From: CALLPQ01 sp039819545
GTDB lineage: Bacteria > Pseudomonadota > Alphaproteobacteria > Caulobacterales > Parvularculaceae
Length of the DNA stretch: 13,525 nt
Assembly: GCA_039819545.1 (NCBI GenBank)
Contig: JBCBRS010000038.1
Location: forward strand, 1 to 13,525
Reading direction: 5' to 3'
Both the position numbers and the translations under genes were made by a program. Shown here piece by piece: positions 1-7,268 of the stretch (position 1 is its first letter; each line of letters begins with the position of its first letter). The notes under the pieces are model-generated. The model worked only from the letters and a program-made list of their open reading frames with translations. It was not told where the DNA came from and did not search any database.

Positions 1-15
1 CGACGTCAACCGCGT

Positions 16-78
16 CAGGGGTCTCACGGCCTCCTTCCCGCACCTAAATTAGCATAGGCAGACAATACAGGGGTCTCA
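16..78. repeat. Pair of 11-bp direct repeats (CAGGGGTCTCA)
   Basis: The sequence CAGGGGTCTCA occurs at 16-26 and again at 68-78, 52 bases apart in the same orientation. The stretch 1-153 holds no gene that I can support. It lies downstream of the peptidase gene that ends at 154. A related sequence, CAGGGGACACAG, occurs at 6529-6540 beside the recombinase. Short GGGG-containing repeats of this kind are common at ends of mobile elements and in repeats spread by REP-associated transposases, but no transposase is visible and assignment to a family would be a guess. Confidence 0.4.
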
Positions 79-153
79 AATTAAGGTACGGAGTATATGG
101 CGACGGAACCCTGGTCTGCGCGATCGATTGCCCGGGAATACCGAATAGTCTGT

Positions 154-2385
154 TTACTCAGTCCTGAGGGTCCGATTAAAGAAATCAAGAATCATCCGGT
201 CACGGTGCTTGCGAGCGGTGGTGGCGCGAAAGCCGTGTTTTTCACCCGGATAGGTCATCAGTTCAAAGGTTTTACCTTTTTTCTGCAGATCATCAATCAG
301 CTTGACCGTGTTCTGAAAAATCACATTGTCGTCGGCCATGCCGTGAATGATGAGGACCGGGTCCGCCAGCTTTTCGGTATGGGCAAAAACGGCACTGGCG
401 TCATAGGCGTCTTTATCCGCCACCGGATCACCCATATAGCGTTCGGTATACGCGGTATCGTAAAACCGCCAGTCCGTAACCGGCGCGCCGGATACCCCGC
501 CCGCATAAAGATCCGGGTTCTGCATCAGCATATGCAACGTCATATACCCGCCATAGGACCAGCCATAAACGCCGATACGCTCCCCATCCACAAAGGGTTG
601 ATCGGCGAGCCAGCGTGTGGCCAGCGCCTGATCGGCAACCTCCGTGGTGCCCATAGCGCGGTAGAGCGTGTTTTCAAACGCGGTGCCGCGATTGCCCGCG
701 CCGCGATTATCCACCTGAAAGACCACATAGCCCTGGTCCACCAACGTCTGGGCGAATAGACCGCCCCATCGGTTGGCTACTCGCTGCGCATGCGGGCCCC
801 CGTAAACAAGCTGGATGGCGGGGGCTTTTTCACCGGCGCGCAGTCCCGCGGGCTTCATCATCATGTAATCCAGTGGCGTGCCGTTTTCGGTTGTCAGTTG
901 ACCAAAGGTTGGGGCCACATGGCTGTCCAGATAAGGGCTATAGGGGTGATCCTGGTCCAGACGATTTTCCAATAGCCAGAATTTGCGCGTGCCGTCCTTG
1001 ACGTGGAAGCTGGCCTGACGCGGCTGGTTCAGGTTTGAATGGCTGAGGATAAAGCCGTCGCAATTGCCCGCGAACCGCGCATTATTCCAGCCCGCCTGAT
1101 CGGTCAGGCGGCGTGGCCCGTCACGCCCGCGCAAGGATTTGCGGTAGACATGGCGCTCAAGGGCGGTGTCACGCCAGCCGCTATAGTAGAGAACACCGTT
1201 TTCCTCATCCACACAGTTGAGGCTTGTGACCATGCCGCCTGCGGTGACCGCACCCTGATCGTTTCCGTCGGCGTCATACCGATAAAGCTGCTGCAGGCCG
1301 CTGCGCTCTGAGGACCATAAAAAGCCACCATCGCTCAGGGGTTTGAGGCCGAGGCCCAGATTGACCCAGGTGTCGGCGCTTTCGGTAAGGATCACACGGC
1401 TTGTTCCCGTGCGGGGGTCCGCTGCCAACAGGTCGAGACGTTTTTGATCACGGGTCAGCCGCGCCACATAGAGCGTTGATCCGTCTGCGGACCAATAGGC
1501 GTCGGCGATATAGATGTCCGGGTTATCGCCGAGGTCAATCCATTTGGTGCGGCGGCCTTTCACATCCGTGACGCCGAGGCGAATGGTGACATTATTGGCA
1601 CCGGCAAAGGGATAACGCTGGCGGATCGTGACGATTTCGTCCGCATTGATATCAACCCGCTCGGCAATGGGCACCGGGCTCTCATCAATTTGGGTGTAGG
1701 CGATCAGGTCGTCATTGGGCGACCACCAATAGCCGGTATTGCGGTCCAGTTCTTCCTGGGCAACAAATTCCGAGACGCCATTGCGGATTGTCCCATCGGC
1801 GCCGCGGGTGACGCGTTTTTCTTTTTCTTTTTTCAGATCAAAGATGAAGAGCTCATCGTCGCGCACATAGGACACATAGCGCCCTTGGGGGGACAGCTTC
1901 GCATCGGTCTCAAAGGCAGGCGTGTCGGTGGTGCGGAGCACTTCGTCCGTTATCAGATTATAAACAAAGATATCACCGCCCAACGGGAAGAGGATGCGCG
2001 TGCCCTGCTTGTCCCACTGATAGCTGATGATGCCGGAGGCGTAGATGCGCTGACGTTCGCGGCGGTTTTTTTCTTCTTCGGAAAGAGCTGCGGCGCCGCC
2101 AGTTAGATCGGTGGAAGAGACGAGCACCCGGTCCTCGCCGGTTGCGCTGTCATAGGCCCATAAATCAAGCTGGCTGGCATTGTCTGCCCGCCCGCGTAGC
2201 ACGGTGACAAGCTTTCCGTTGGGGGAGATTTGCGCCCCGCGCAAAGACGGCCCTGACAGACCCGGCTGGGTATGCAAACGCTCAATGGTCAGGTCATCGG
2301 CAAGAGCCGTGGGCGCGATTGTTGCCGTGATAAGCGACCCAGCGCACAGGGCAACTGTAAGCAGCACAGAAAATGGATTGGGCAT
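154..2385 (-). CDS. Secreted dipeptidyl-peptidase IV-like serine peptidase (S9 family)
   Basis: Predicted periplasmic or secreted prolyl-specific dipeptidyl aminopeptidase that removes X-Pro or X-Ala dipeptides from peptide N-termini. Residues 1-29 form a Sec signal peptide with a likely cut after ALA. A beta-propeller-type region follows (about 40-480), and the C-terminal 250 residues are an alpha/beta hydrolase. The nucleophile motif GWSYGGYM places the catalytic Ser at about 610, ADDNV gives Asp 685, and EKHGF gives His 717. The AQEELDRN segment (Glu 211/212) matches the double-Glu motif that binds the free N-terminus in DPP IV, which favours DPP IV over acylaminoacyl or oligopeptidase relatives. 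Length 743 fits bacterial DPP IV. The ATG is preceded by GAGGAGG (2390-2396). It is probably monocistronic, with a separate gene starting upstream. Such enzymes serve peptide scavenging; the substrate is not knowable from sequence. No missing catalytic residue was seen. Confidence 0.95.
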   Translation of the reverse strand: MPNPFSVLLTVALCAGSLITATIAPTALADDLTIERLHTQPGLSGPSLRGAQISPNGKLVTVLRGRADNASQLDLWAYDSATGEDRVLVSSTDLTGGAAALSEEEKNRRERQRIYASGIISYQWDKQGTRILFPLGGDIFVYNLITDEVLRTTDTPAFETDAKLSPQGRYVSYVRDDELFIFDLKKEKEKRVTRGADGTIRNGVSEFVAQEELDRNTGYWWSPNDDLIAYTQIDESPVPIAERVDINADEIVTIRQRYPFAGANNVTIRLGVTDVKGRRTKWIDLGDNPDIYIADAYWSADGSTLYVARLTRDQKRLDLLAADPRTGTSRVILTESADTWVNLGLGLKPLSDGGFLWSSERSGLQQLYRYDADGNDQGAVTAGGMVTSLNCVDEENGVLYYSGWRDTALERHVYRKSLRGRDGPRRLTDQAGWNNARFAGNCDGFILSHSNLNQPRQASFHVKDGTRKFWLLENRLDQDHPYSPYLDSHVAPTFGQLTTENGTPLDYMMMKPAGLRAGEKAPAIQLVYGGPHAQRVANRWGGLFAQTLVDQGYVVFQVDNRGAGNRGTAFENTLYRAMGTTEVADQALATRWLADQPFVDGERIGVYGWSYGGYMTLHMLMQNPDLYAGGVSGAPVTDWRFYDTAYTERYMGDPVADKDAYDASAVFAHTEKLADPVLIIHGMADDNVIFQNTVKLIDDLQKKGKTFELMTYPGEKHGFRATTARKHRDRMILDFFNRTLRTE

Positions 2386-2409
2386 GGGGCCTCCTCAACT
2401 CTGGTCCCG

Positions 2410-2438
2410 ACTTCACCGGAATTTCACGTAAAGTTCAA
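2410..2438 (-). promoter_or_regulatory. Possible sigma-70-type promoter of the peptidase gene
   Basis: On the minus strand a TTGAAC box (2433-2438) is separated by 17 bases from TGAAGT (2410-2415), 25 bases upstream of the peptidase start codon. The -35 box is good, the -10 box is poor, and alphaproteobacterial promoters are often not well described by this consensus. This is a weak positional call only. Confidence 0.2.
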
Positions 2439-2530
2439 GATGCGGCGGCAGGCGGTCGTGCCTCCGTTTGAAACTTGAGGGCGGCTATTGGCCCTTTTGT
2501 GCCGTTCGTCTTTGTTCGCCGAATGGCGAG

Positions 2531-3016
2531 TTATACACCTTTTTTTGCCGCAGACGTTCTATTGAAAAATTTCTTACAAAGAGACTTAAAAATCTGCAGT
2601 GCTCCCGTAAGGAACAAAAGCTGAAATGCACTCCCTATGCTAGCTGCTAAAAATGTATACAGAACTTGGAGCGGTAGCGGTGCTTCAGACCAACTACTTT
2701 CGGTACCGTTCCCTAACATCAAAGCAAAAGTTAGGATGCATGCTCCTACAAAAACCCCTGCCAAAAGCACTTTAAAATTTCGAGGGAATCGAAAGAACAC
2801 GGAATAAGCAATGCCCCACCCCATGAGAAAACACAGATAGAGCCCTGCCGGGATGGTAGCAGGATCGTCCGTGAATAGCTCATTGATGTTTTCAAATTGT
2901 ACTGGTCGTGGGGGCTCTGGATAAAACAACAAAACAGAGAACAGAGCGACGTAGGTTGCCATCACAGCAATAACGAAGGCAGAGAACCGATAGATCGTGA
3001 ACTGCGGTTGTTTCAT
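2531..3016 (-). CDS. Hypothetical four-helix inner-membrane protein
   Basis: I do not recognise this family. The 161-residue product has four predicted transmembrane segments: about residues 9-31, 58-77, 82-103 and 118-145. The loop after the first helix is proline- and acid-rich. The C-terminus is basic (Lys/Arg/Ser) and probably cytoplasmic. No catalytic motif, cysteine pair or signal peptide is visible. The ATG at 3016 is preceded by only a weak AAGT-type ribosome site. It lies between the peptidase (146 bases downstream) and the methyltransferase (about 250 bases upstream), with no sign of translational coupling. Its sequence is clearly richer in A and T than the flanking genes, for example in runs such as AAAATTTC, which suggests acquisition from elsewhere or a low-expression orphan. 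The intact frame over 161 codons with strongly hydrophobic segments argues for a real gene. Confidence 0.72.
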   Translation of the reverse strand: MKQPQFTIYRFSAFVIAVMATYVALFSVLLFYPEPPRPVQFENINELFTDDPATIPAGLYLCFLMGWGIAYSVFFRFPRNFKVLLAGVFVGACILTFALMLGNGTESSWSEAPLPLQVLYTFLAASIGSAFQLLFLTGALQIFKSLCKKFFNRTSAAKKGV

Positions 3017-3212
3017 ATTCTAACTAACTTACTTGCCGATGATTTAAATTGATTATCATGCCGCGGCTGTCGAAAAAATGCCTGAAACCGGACTTTCAAC
3101 AAATGAGGGCTTTCGGCCGTTTCTTGGCGATTAGCTGCCATCGAATTCACACTGAGGCACTACCCGGCAGGCACCATTTTTTCGCTCATAGCGCGCAGCG
3201 CCTTCGCGGGGG

Positions 3213-3243
3213 CGGGCTGACCGCCCGGCGACCGGTTGGTCGC
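3213..3243 (-). terminator. Two adjacent GC-rich stem-loops downstream of the methyltransferase
   Basis: Within the 252-base gap between two minus-strand genes, GCGACC (3228-3233) pairs with GGTCGC (3238-3243) across a 4-base loop, and CGGGC (3213-3217) pairs with GCCCG (3223-3227) across a 5-base loop. They start 26 bases after the methyltransferase stop codon, where a transcription stop would be expected. Neither is followed by a T-tract, so this is not a classical intrinsic terminator; it could protect the 3' end or simply be a structured repeat. The rest of 3017-3268 shows nothing else. Confidence 0.35.
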
Positions 3244-3268
3244 TGCTGCAAGGGTTAGGGGTTGTCCT

Positions 3269-4060
3269 TCATACCGCAGGCGTTTCGTTCTCGGCCTCCG
3301 GGGCGGCCGGTTTGGGCTTGGCTTTGCGGATCACCACATGACCGACTGAGATTTGCATAAAGTCAAACATCGATGCGCGTTGGGGCGATCGGCCAAATCG
3401 GGCGTCCGTGGCATCGGGCGCGCCGGCTTCATCCACCAGTTCCTTGACAAAACCCACCATCCCAAAATCGTGGGACGGGATACGCCGGGCGAGGCTTTTG
3501 AACTCCAGCGTGTTGGCGACCTTGGACAGGAAAGCATTGTTCTTCACGATGCCCGTCTTGCCGAGGGCAGAAAAGAGTTTCTCCCCGGCGGTGGGGCCAA
3601 CGGCGCGCGGGCTAAAGTAACGCCCATCCTCATATTGCGGCCAATAGCCGGTGCCCCAATCCTCAATGAAATAAAGCCCGCCCGGTTTCAAATGGTGATT
3701 CATCAGATGCCAGAAGGTCTGGCGGGTGTAGTGGCCAATGTGGGAGCCATCATCGATCACGATGTCGATGCCATCCGGTGCATGGGTCCGCCGGATCCGG
3801 TCGAGCAGCCCTGTGTCCTGTTGCTTGCCCTGATAGGTGTGGATGCGCCCGCTGTCGTCATCCACGGGGCAGTCATTGATATCAATGCCGATGACCGTCG
3901 CCTTGGGGTAGCGGTCGCGCCAATAGCGCAGGGAGTCCCCCTCCGCGATTCCGATTTCCAGAAGCGTAAAGGGCTTGTCCTCATACCCCTGCAGGTGATC
4001 CGCATAGACCCCCAGATAATGGGTGTTTTCGAGCTTTGAGAGTTTCGTCGGGGCGGCCAT
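3269..4060 (-). CDS. Class I SAM-dependent methyltransferase, TylE/MycE-like
   Basis: Predicted cytoplasmic S-adenosylmethionine-dependent methyltransferase, 263 residues. Motif I, LLEIGIAEG (about 33-41), is the SAM-binding glycine loop. The acidic residue after beta-2 is in GIDIND (Asp 60). DDGSH (103-107) followed by LKPGGLYFIED (124-134) is the pattern seen in metal-dependent sugar O-methyltransferases of macrolide pathways (demethylmacrocin and mycinamicin 6-deoxysugar enzymes) and many uncharacterised relatives. In that family the two Asp and the His region position a Mg ion and the sugar hydroxyls. No other sugar-biosynthesis or polyketide gene is nearby, so the substrate (a saccharide or lipid-linked glycan is plausible) is unknown. 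I chose ATG 4060 because CAGGA lies 7 bases upstream (4068-4072); a longer frame from TTG 4105 has no such site and adds 15 residues not expected in the fold. The C-terminal 20 residues are Ala/Glu-rich and probably disordered. Confidence 0.85.
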   Translation of the reverse strand: MAAPTKLSKLENTHYLGVYADHLQGYEDKPFTLLEIGIAEGDSLRYWRDRYPKATVIGIDINDCPVDDDSGRIHTYQGKQQDTGLLDRIRRTHAPDGIDIVIDDGSHIGHYTRQTFWHLMNHHLKPGGLYFIEDWGTGYWPQYEDGRYFSPRAVGPTAGEKLFSALGKTGIVKNNAFLSKVANTLEFKSLARRIPSHDFGMVGFVKELVDEAGAPDATDARFGRSPQRASMFDFMQISVGHVVIRKAKPKPAAPEAENETPAV

Positions 4061-4167
4061 GGGTGGGTCCTGATAACGGGAAACAGCATCGGCCGAATAG
4101 GCCAACGTCGCTGGCTATCAGATGTCAGGAAAGACCGCTAGGCCCTTCGCGGCACCGGAGCGGGTCC

Positions 4168-5490
4168 TCACTGCGGCTCGTTTTTCGTTTGCTCAAGGAC
4201 AAATTTCCGAAAATCGCGGAACAGCACCGGGTCCTCGCCGCCAAAATATTGGAGGAACAAAATCGCCACCGCGCCATTGCGCCGGTCCACCCAATAGGTG
4301 GTACGCGCCGCGCCGTTCCAGCCATAGTGGCCAAGGGCCTGACCGTTAAAGGCGATCTGCTCCGGTGTTTCGGCGATCACCACCGCGCCGCCATAGCCAA
4401 AACCGTTATTGGTATCCCCGCCCAGCCAGGGGAAAAGATAAACATCGTCCGGGTCCATCTGATTGGAGAGCATCGCCTCAACGGTCGCCGTCTCCAGCAC
4501 GCGGATGTTTCCGCACAGCCCGCCATTCAACAGCATGCCGGCAAAGATGCCATAATCGTCGAGCGTGGAGACAAGCCCGCCGCCGCCCGACTGATACGCA
4601 TTATCGGTGAGGAAGGGGCTCGCCTGACCATCTTCGGCAAGGGTAATCGATCCGTCCTCATTGAGGAAATAGGTAGAGGCAAACCGCGCGCGTTGGTCAT
4701 CGCGCACGTGAAAGCCGGTTTCATTCATGCCGCACGGCTCGAATAAGCGGTTCGCCATCACCGCGCCAAGGCGCTGACCCGTGACCGTTTCGATCACATG
4801 GCCAAGCACATCGGTGGCAACACTGTAATACCAGCCGGTACCCGGCTGCGCGACGAGGGGCAGGGTGGATAGCCGTTCCATCTTTTCGGCGCCGGTCTCG
4901 GCCGGGTCAAACAGATTGGCCGCGCTGTAAAGCTCCTCAACAGGATTGATCGGCCCGAAAATGCCATAGCCCATCCCCGCCCGGTGAAGCAGCAGGTCCT
5001 TAATCGTCATGGGGGCTTGTTGCGGTGACAGCGTGACAGCACCATCCTCGCCTACGGACAGAACCTGCATCCGCCCCAGGCTGGGCACAAAATCTGTGAC
5101 CGGATCATCAAGACCGAGAAGCCCATCCTCCACCAGGTCCATGGCGATGGCGGATGTCACCGTCTTGGTCATGGAATAGATGCGCACCACCGTATCTTGC
5201 GCCATGGGCACGCCGCGCTCCCGGTCGGCAAACCCCGCCGCGCCGCGATAGACAACCTCGCCTTCATCAAAGACCAGCGCAGAGACCCCCACATGGGTGC
5301 CATCGGCCACCACGCCCGCCAGCATCTGGTCAAGCCCGGCGGCATCAAAGCTGCGCGCCGCGCGCTCTGGCGGTGGTGCCGGTTGGGCAGGGGGCGGCGC
5401 CGAATGGTTGCAAGCGCCCGTGATCAGCAGGGCCGCGAGGACGCCGAGCGTTTTATAACCATTGATGGTCTTATGAAAATGATCCTGCAT
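4168..5490 (-). CDS. Serine beta-lactamase-fold hydrolase (class C/EstB-like), probable lipoprotein
   Basis: Predicted penicillin-binding-protein-like serine hydrolase of the beta-lactamase/esterase/D-aminopeptidase superfamily, 440 residues. The SxxK motif is SMTK (106-109, nucleophile Ser 106). The YxN equivalent is YSV (Tyr 222 onward), and the third motif lies in GHYGWNG (387-393), a form usual in esterase-like members rather than true AmpC, which has KTG. SGGGGLVST (301-309) is also typical. The N-terminus is a signal peptide ending ITGAC with Cys 27, a slightly unusual lipobox because Thr is at -3, followed by a Pro/Ala-rich tether. The likely product is a membrane-anchored periplasmic esterase or peptidase. 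I chose ATG 5490 because AAAGGGA lies 5 bases upstream (5496-5502); the open frame continues to TTG 5700 but that extension would bury the signal peptide. Antibiotic hydrolysis should not be assumed. It lies 107 bases upstream of the methyltransferase, without a clear terminator between. Confidence 0.9.
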   Translation of the reverse strand: MQDHFHKTINGYKTLGVLAALLITGACNHSAPPPAQPAPPPERAARSFDAAGLDQMLAGVVADGTHVGVSALVFDEGEVVYRGAAGFADRERGVPMAQDTVVRIYSMTKTVTSAIAMDLVEDGLLGLDDPVTDFVPSLGRMQVLSVGEDGAVTLSPQQAPMTIKDLLLHRAGMGYGIFGPINPVEELYSAANLFDPAETGAEKMERLSTLPLVAQPGTGWYYSVATDVLGHVIETVTGQRLGAVMANRLFEPCGMNETGFHVRDDQRARFASTYFLNEDGSITLAEDGQASPFLTDNAYQSGGGGLVSTLDDYGIFAGMLLNGGLCGNIRVLETATVEAMLSNQMDPDDVYLFPWLGGDTNNGFGYGGAVVIAETPEQIAFNGQALGHYGWNGAARTTYWVDRRNGAVAILFLQYFGGEDPVLFRDFRKFVLEQTKNEPQ

Positions 5491-5898
5491 ACCGATCCCT
5501 TTGGTGTTGCAGGGACGGTGCCAGAAAACGCCCGAGGCCGAAATCCCCACCTGGGGGAGGAAGGTATGCCTGCGTCTGGAAGGGCCGCTTACGCTAACTT
5601 TTTTCACGGCCGCCGCGACAGTGGGTAGTGGGTCAGCCTTAAATTGAGGTGCTGTTCTATGCTCCAAAATGGACGTTTCTTTCGCGCCGGTAGATGTCAA
5701 GAAAGCGTCGCATCCCTGCCGCCTCGTCGTTTAATCTAAATAATCAGCATTCGCCCGACCAAAAGCGCACCGGACTTGCGAAACAGCCAAGCATCTTATT
5801 CGGGCGTGATTGGGTTGCAAATATCATGACTTTTGCAAAGAGACCAAAATCCCAGAAATCATGCGGGTTTCAGGTGTTGCATAATTCAGTTGCGAAAT
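5491..5898. other. Divergent intergenic region, no gene seen
   Basis: About 400 bases separate the minus-strand hydrolase from the plus-strand recombinase. Both upstream regions must lie here. The half nearer the hydrolase (5491-5640) is GC-rich. The half nearer the recombinase (5700-5898) is clearly AT-richer and carries the TTGCRAA repeats listed separately. I see no convincing coding frame; frames that run through it are extensions without ribosome sites. Confidence 0.6.
5776..5896 (+). repeat. Four TTGCRAA direct repeats upstream of the recombinase
   Basis: TTGCGAA at 5776-5782, TTGCAAA at 5815-5821, TTGCAAA at 5833-5839 and TTGCGAA at 5890-5896 all lie on the plus strand; a fifth partial copy (TTGCATA) is at 5877-5883. 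They occupy the 121 bases directly ahead of the recombinase start. Serine resolvases often bind several short sites next to their own gene, so these could be recognition sub-sites or an operator, but the spacings (39, 18 and 57 bases) are irregular and the motif is short. Confidence 0.3.
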
Positions 5899-6486
5899 AT
5901 GGACGGTTTTCGGTGTGCTAAACGCACGAAAATCGGATATGCCCGCGTCTCCACGATTGACCAGAACCTTGAACGCCAGCTCGGCACATTGCGCGCTGCC
6001 GGGTGCTATAAAGTGTTCAAAGAAAAGGCTTCGGGTGCATCGCTAAAAGGCCGCCCCCAGCTTGAGAGGGCTATTGATGCCCTTGGCACGGATGACGTGC
6101 TCGTCATCGCCGAATGGGATCGCGCTACGCGATCGATGGATGATGGCCTCAAAATAATCACGCGGGTTGCAGATCGTGGCGCGGCTGTGCTTGTGCTGGA
6201 TCGCCCTTATCTCGATCTCACCAAGCCGTTAGGGAAGGGGCTGCTTGGCCTCTTGTCGGCCATGGCCGAAGATGAATGCGAACGCATCCTGCGCCGGGCA
6301 AATGAAGGCCGCCGGATCGCGAAAGAGAACGGCGTGTATCTGGGGCGCAAGCCAAAGCTTACCGATCACCAGAGGCATAAAGCACGGGAACGCCTTACAG
6401 CCGGAGAAACAGCAACCGCCATTGCCCTTGATCTGGGCGTGCACAAAAGCACGATTTCAAGGCTTTTAATTTCACCGCTCGAATGA
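5899..6486 (+). CDS. Small serine recombinase (resolvase/invertase family)
   Basis: Predicted site-specific DNA recombinase of the resolvase/invertase type, 195 residues. The catalytic motif YARVST places the nucleophile Ser at 18. The second conserved cluster, EWDRATRS, supplies the Asp-Arg and Arg residues that in gamma-delta resolvase assist strand cleavage, and KGRPQL supplies another conserved Arg. The stretch KGLLGLLSAMAEDECERI is the typical start of the long E helix, and AMAEDECERIL is close to the family pattern. Residues about 160-190 form a Hin-like helix-turn-helix (ETATAIALDLGVHKSTISRLL). The length is that of a complete small recombinase. I prefer ATG 5899, which begins 13 residues before the catalytic strand as in relatives; the frame is open to 5833 but that adds 22 unusual residues. 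No strong ribosome site is seen at either start. No transposase gene lies beside it, so it may be a relic of a transposon, a resolvase of a larger element, or an inversion system. Confidence 0.9.
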   Translation: MDGFRCAKRTKIGYARVSTIDQNLERQLGTLRAAGCYKVFKEKASGASLKGRPQLERAIDALGTDDVLVIAEWDRATRSMDDGLKIITRVADRGAAVLVLDRPYLDLTKPLGKGLLGLLSAMAEDECERILRRANEGRRIAKENGVYLGRKPKLTDHQRHKARERLTAGETATAIALDLGVHKSTISRLLISPLE

Positions 6487-6528
6487 GCAAAATGCAACCG
6501 CCGACTTTGGATCATGCTGGTCGATAGT

Positions 6529-6578
6529 CAGGGGACACAGCACTATGAATACATACCGACCCAACGGAGACCTGTGTC
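6529..6578. repeat. Imperfect terminal-repeat-like sequence with 7-bp inverted arms
   Basis: Just after the recombinase gene, GACACAG (6534-6540) is mirrored by CTGTGTC (6572-6578) with a 31-base spacer. The left arm is part of CAGGGGACACAG, related to the CAGGGGTCTCA repeats near the left end of the window. Sequences beginning AGGGGACAC followed by AT-rich DNA often sit near genes for IS200-like or REP-associated transposases. None is present here, so this may be a remnant. Confidence 0.3.
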
Positions 6579-6639
6579 ATTTGCAAGTAAGGCAAGAGTG
6601 TATTAATCGATCAGTATGAGCGGCAAACGGGGAAAGAAG

Positions 6640-7158
6640 ATGATTGCTTTCAGACATTTGAGCATAGGGGTTCTGTTAATTCATTGCACATTAACAACCG
6701 CTGCAGCCCAGAATGTAACGTCCAATAGTTGGACGTATAAAGAGAACACCGACGACTTCACAGACCTGACAAGGCGCACTGCAATGATTTTGTCGAAAGA
6801 TAAGAAATCGGCGCTCCTTGCGCTATGTCATGATGGGGAGGGTGGACCGACTTTCGAATTCAAATTTTCTTTGCTTAGAGGCTACATTGGCGACTACAAA
6901 GTTTATTCGTCAAATTTTAAATACCGGGTTGACGACAATCAAGCTCAATCAATCAAGTTAAATCCTTACAAGAAGTCCCTTTATTCAAACGACGTCAACA
7001 TACCGTTAGTACGAGAGTTAGCCAGCGGGTCTAGCGTGATAGTAGAGGGTAGAGCCTACGATCACGATAAATTTCGAGGCTCCTTCTCGTTGGCTGGTTC
7101 TAGGGCGGCGCTAACTAAAATTGTTGAGGCTTGCGGCGGATCAACCGACCATTGGTGA
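6640..7158 (+). CDS. Exported protein of unknown function
   Basis: The 172-residue product has a Sec signal peptide (residues 1-23, hydrophobic core IGVLLIHCTLTTAAA, likely cut before QNVTS). The mature part is beta-rich with two cysteines (in ALLALCHDG and VEACGG) that could form a disulphide. The pattern is a strand with ALCHDG, then FKYRVDDNQAQ, then FSLAGSRAALTKIVEACG near the end. It resembles small periplasmic proteins that end in 'F-x-L-x-G-x-x-x-A-L-x-x-x-x-x-A-C', such as TagO/VasI-type T6SS accessory proteins, but the similarity is only by pattern and no T6SS gene is near. I chose ATG 6640 because GGGGAAAG lies just upstream (6629-6636); ATG 6616 lacks a ribosome site and would add Ser/Lys/Arg residues before the signal. 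It is AT-richer than the genes to the left and converges on the RTX gene, with a hairpin between them. Confidence 0.75.
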   Translation: MIAFRHLSIGVLLIHCTLTTAAAQNVTSNSWTYKENTDDFTDLTRRTAMILSKDKKSALLALCHDGEGGPTFEFKFSLLRGYIGDYKVYSSNFKYRVDDNQAQSIKLNPYKKSLYSNDVNIPLVRELASGSSVIVEGRAYDHDKFRGSFSLAGSRAALTKIVEACGGSTDHW

Positions 7159-7182
7159 TGAGCAAAGTATCACAGATGCATA

Positions 7183-7204
7183 TCCGATAATAGAAATTAT
7201 CGGA
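7183..7204 (+). terminator. Perfect 9-bp hairpin between convergent genes
   Basis: TCCGATAAT (7183-7191) pairs exactly with ATTATCGGA (7196-7204) around the loop AGAA, 24 bases after the stop codon of the exported protein. On the plus strand it is followed by CATTTT, a short T-run, so it may terminate the plus-strand gene. On the minus strand it could also serve the RTX operon ending at 7269, but no T-tract follows in that direction. The stem is AT-rich in its upper half, so its strength is moderate. Confidence 0.55.
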
Positions 7205-7268
7205 CATTTTCGTCAAATGAGTAAAGAAGATATGTGATTTATCTTGTCTCTATGTATTGCGACGAACC

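Noticed and set aside
97..759. Long plus-strand open frame (220 codons) over the peptidase gene
   Set aside because: It is antisense to the well-supported DPP IV gene, has no recognisable domain and no ribosome site; GC-rich coding DNA often leaves such frames open.
3353..4039. 228-codon plus-strand frame
   Set aside because: Antisense to the methyltransferase, whose motifs are clear; no domain or ribosome site in the antisense frame.
4168..5490. Antibiotic-resistance beta-lactamase
   Set aside because: The third motif is HYGW rather than KTG, which is usual for esterase or peptidase members; resistance cannot be claimed from this sequence.
5491..5700. N-terminal extension of the beta-lactamase-fold hydrolase to TTG 5700
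   Set aside because: It would place 70 residues ahead of an obvious signal peptide; ATG 5490 has a good ribosome site.
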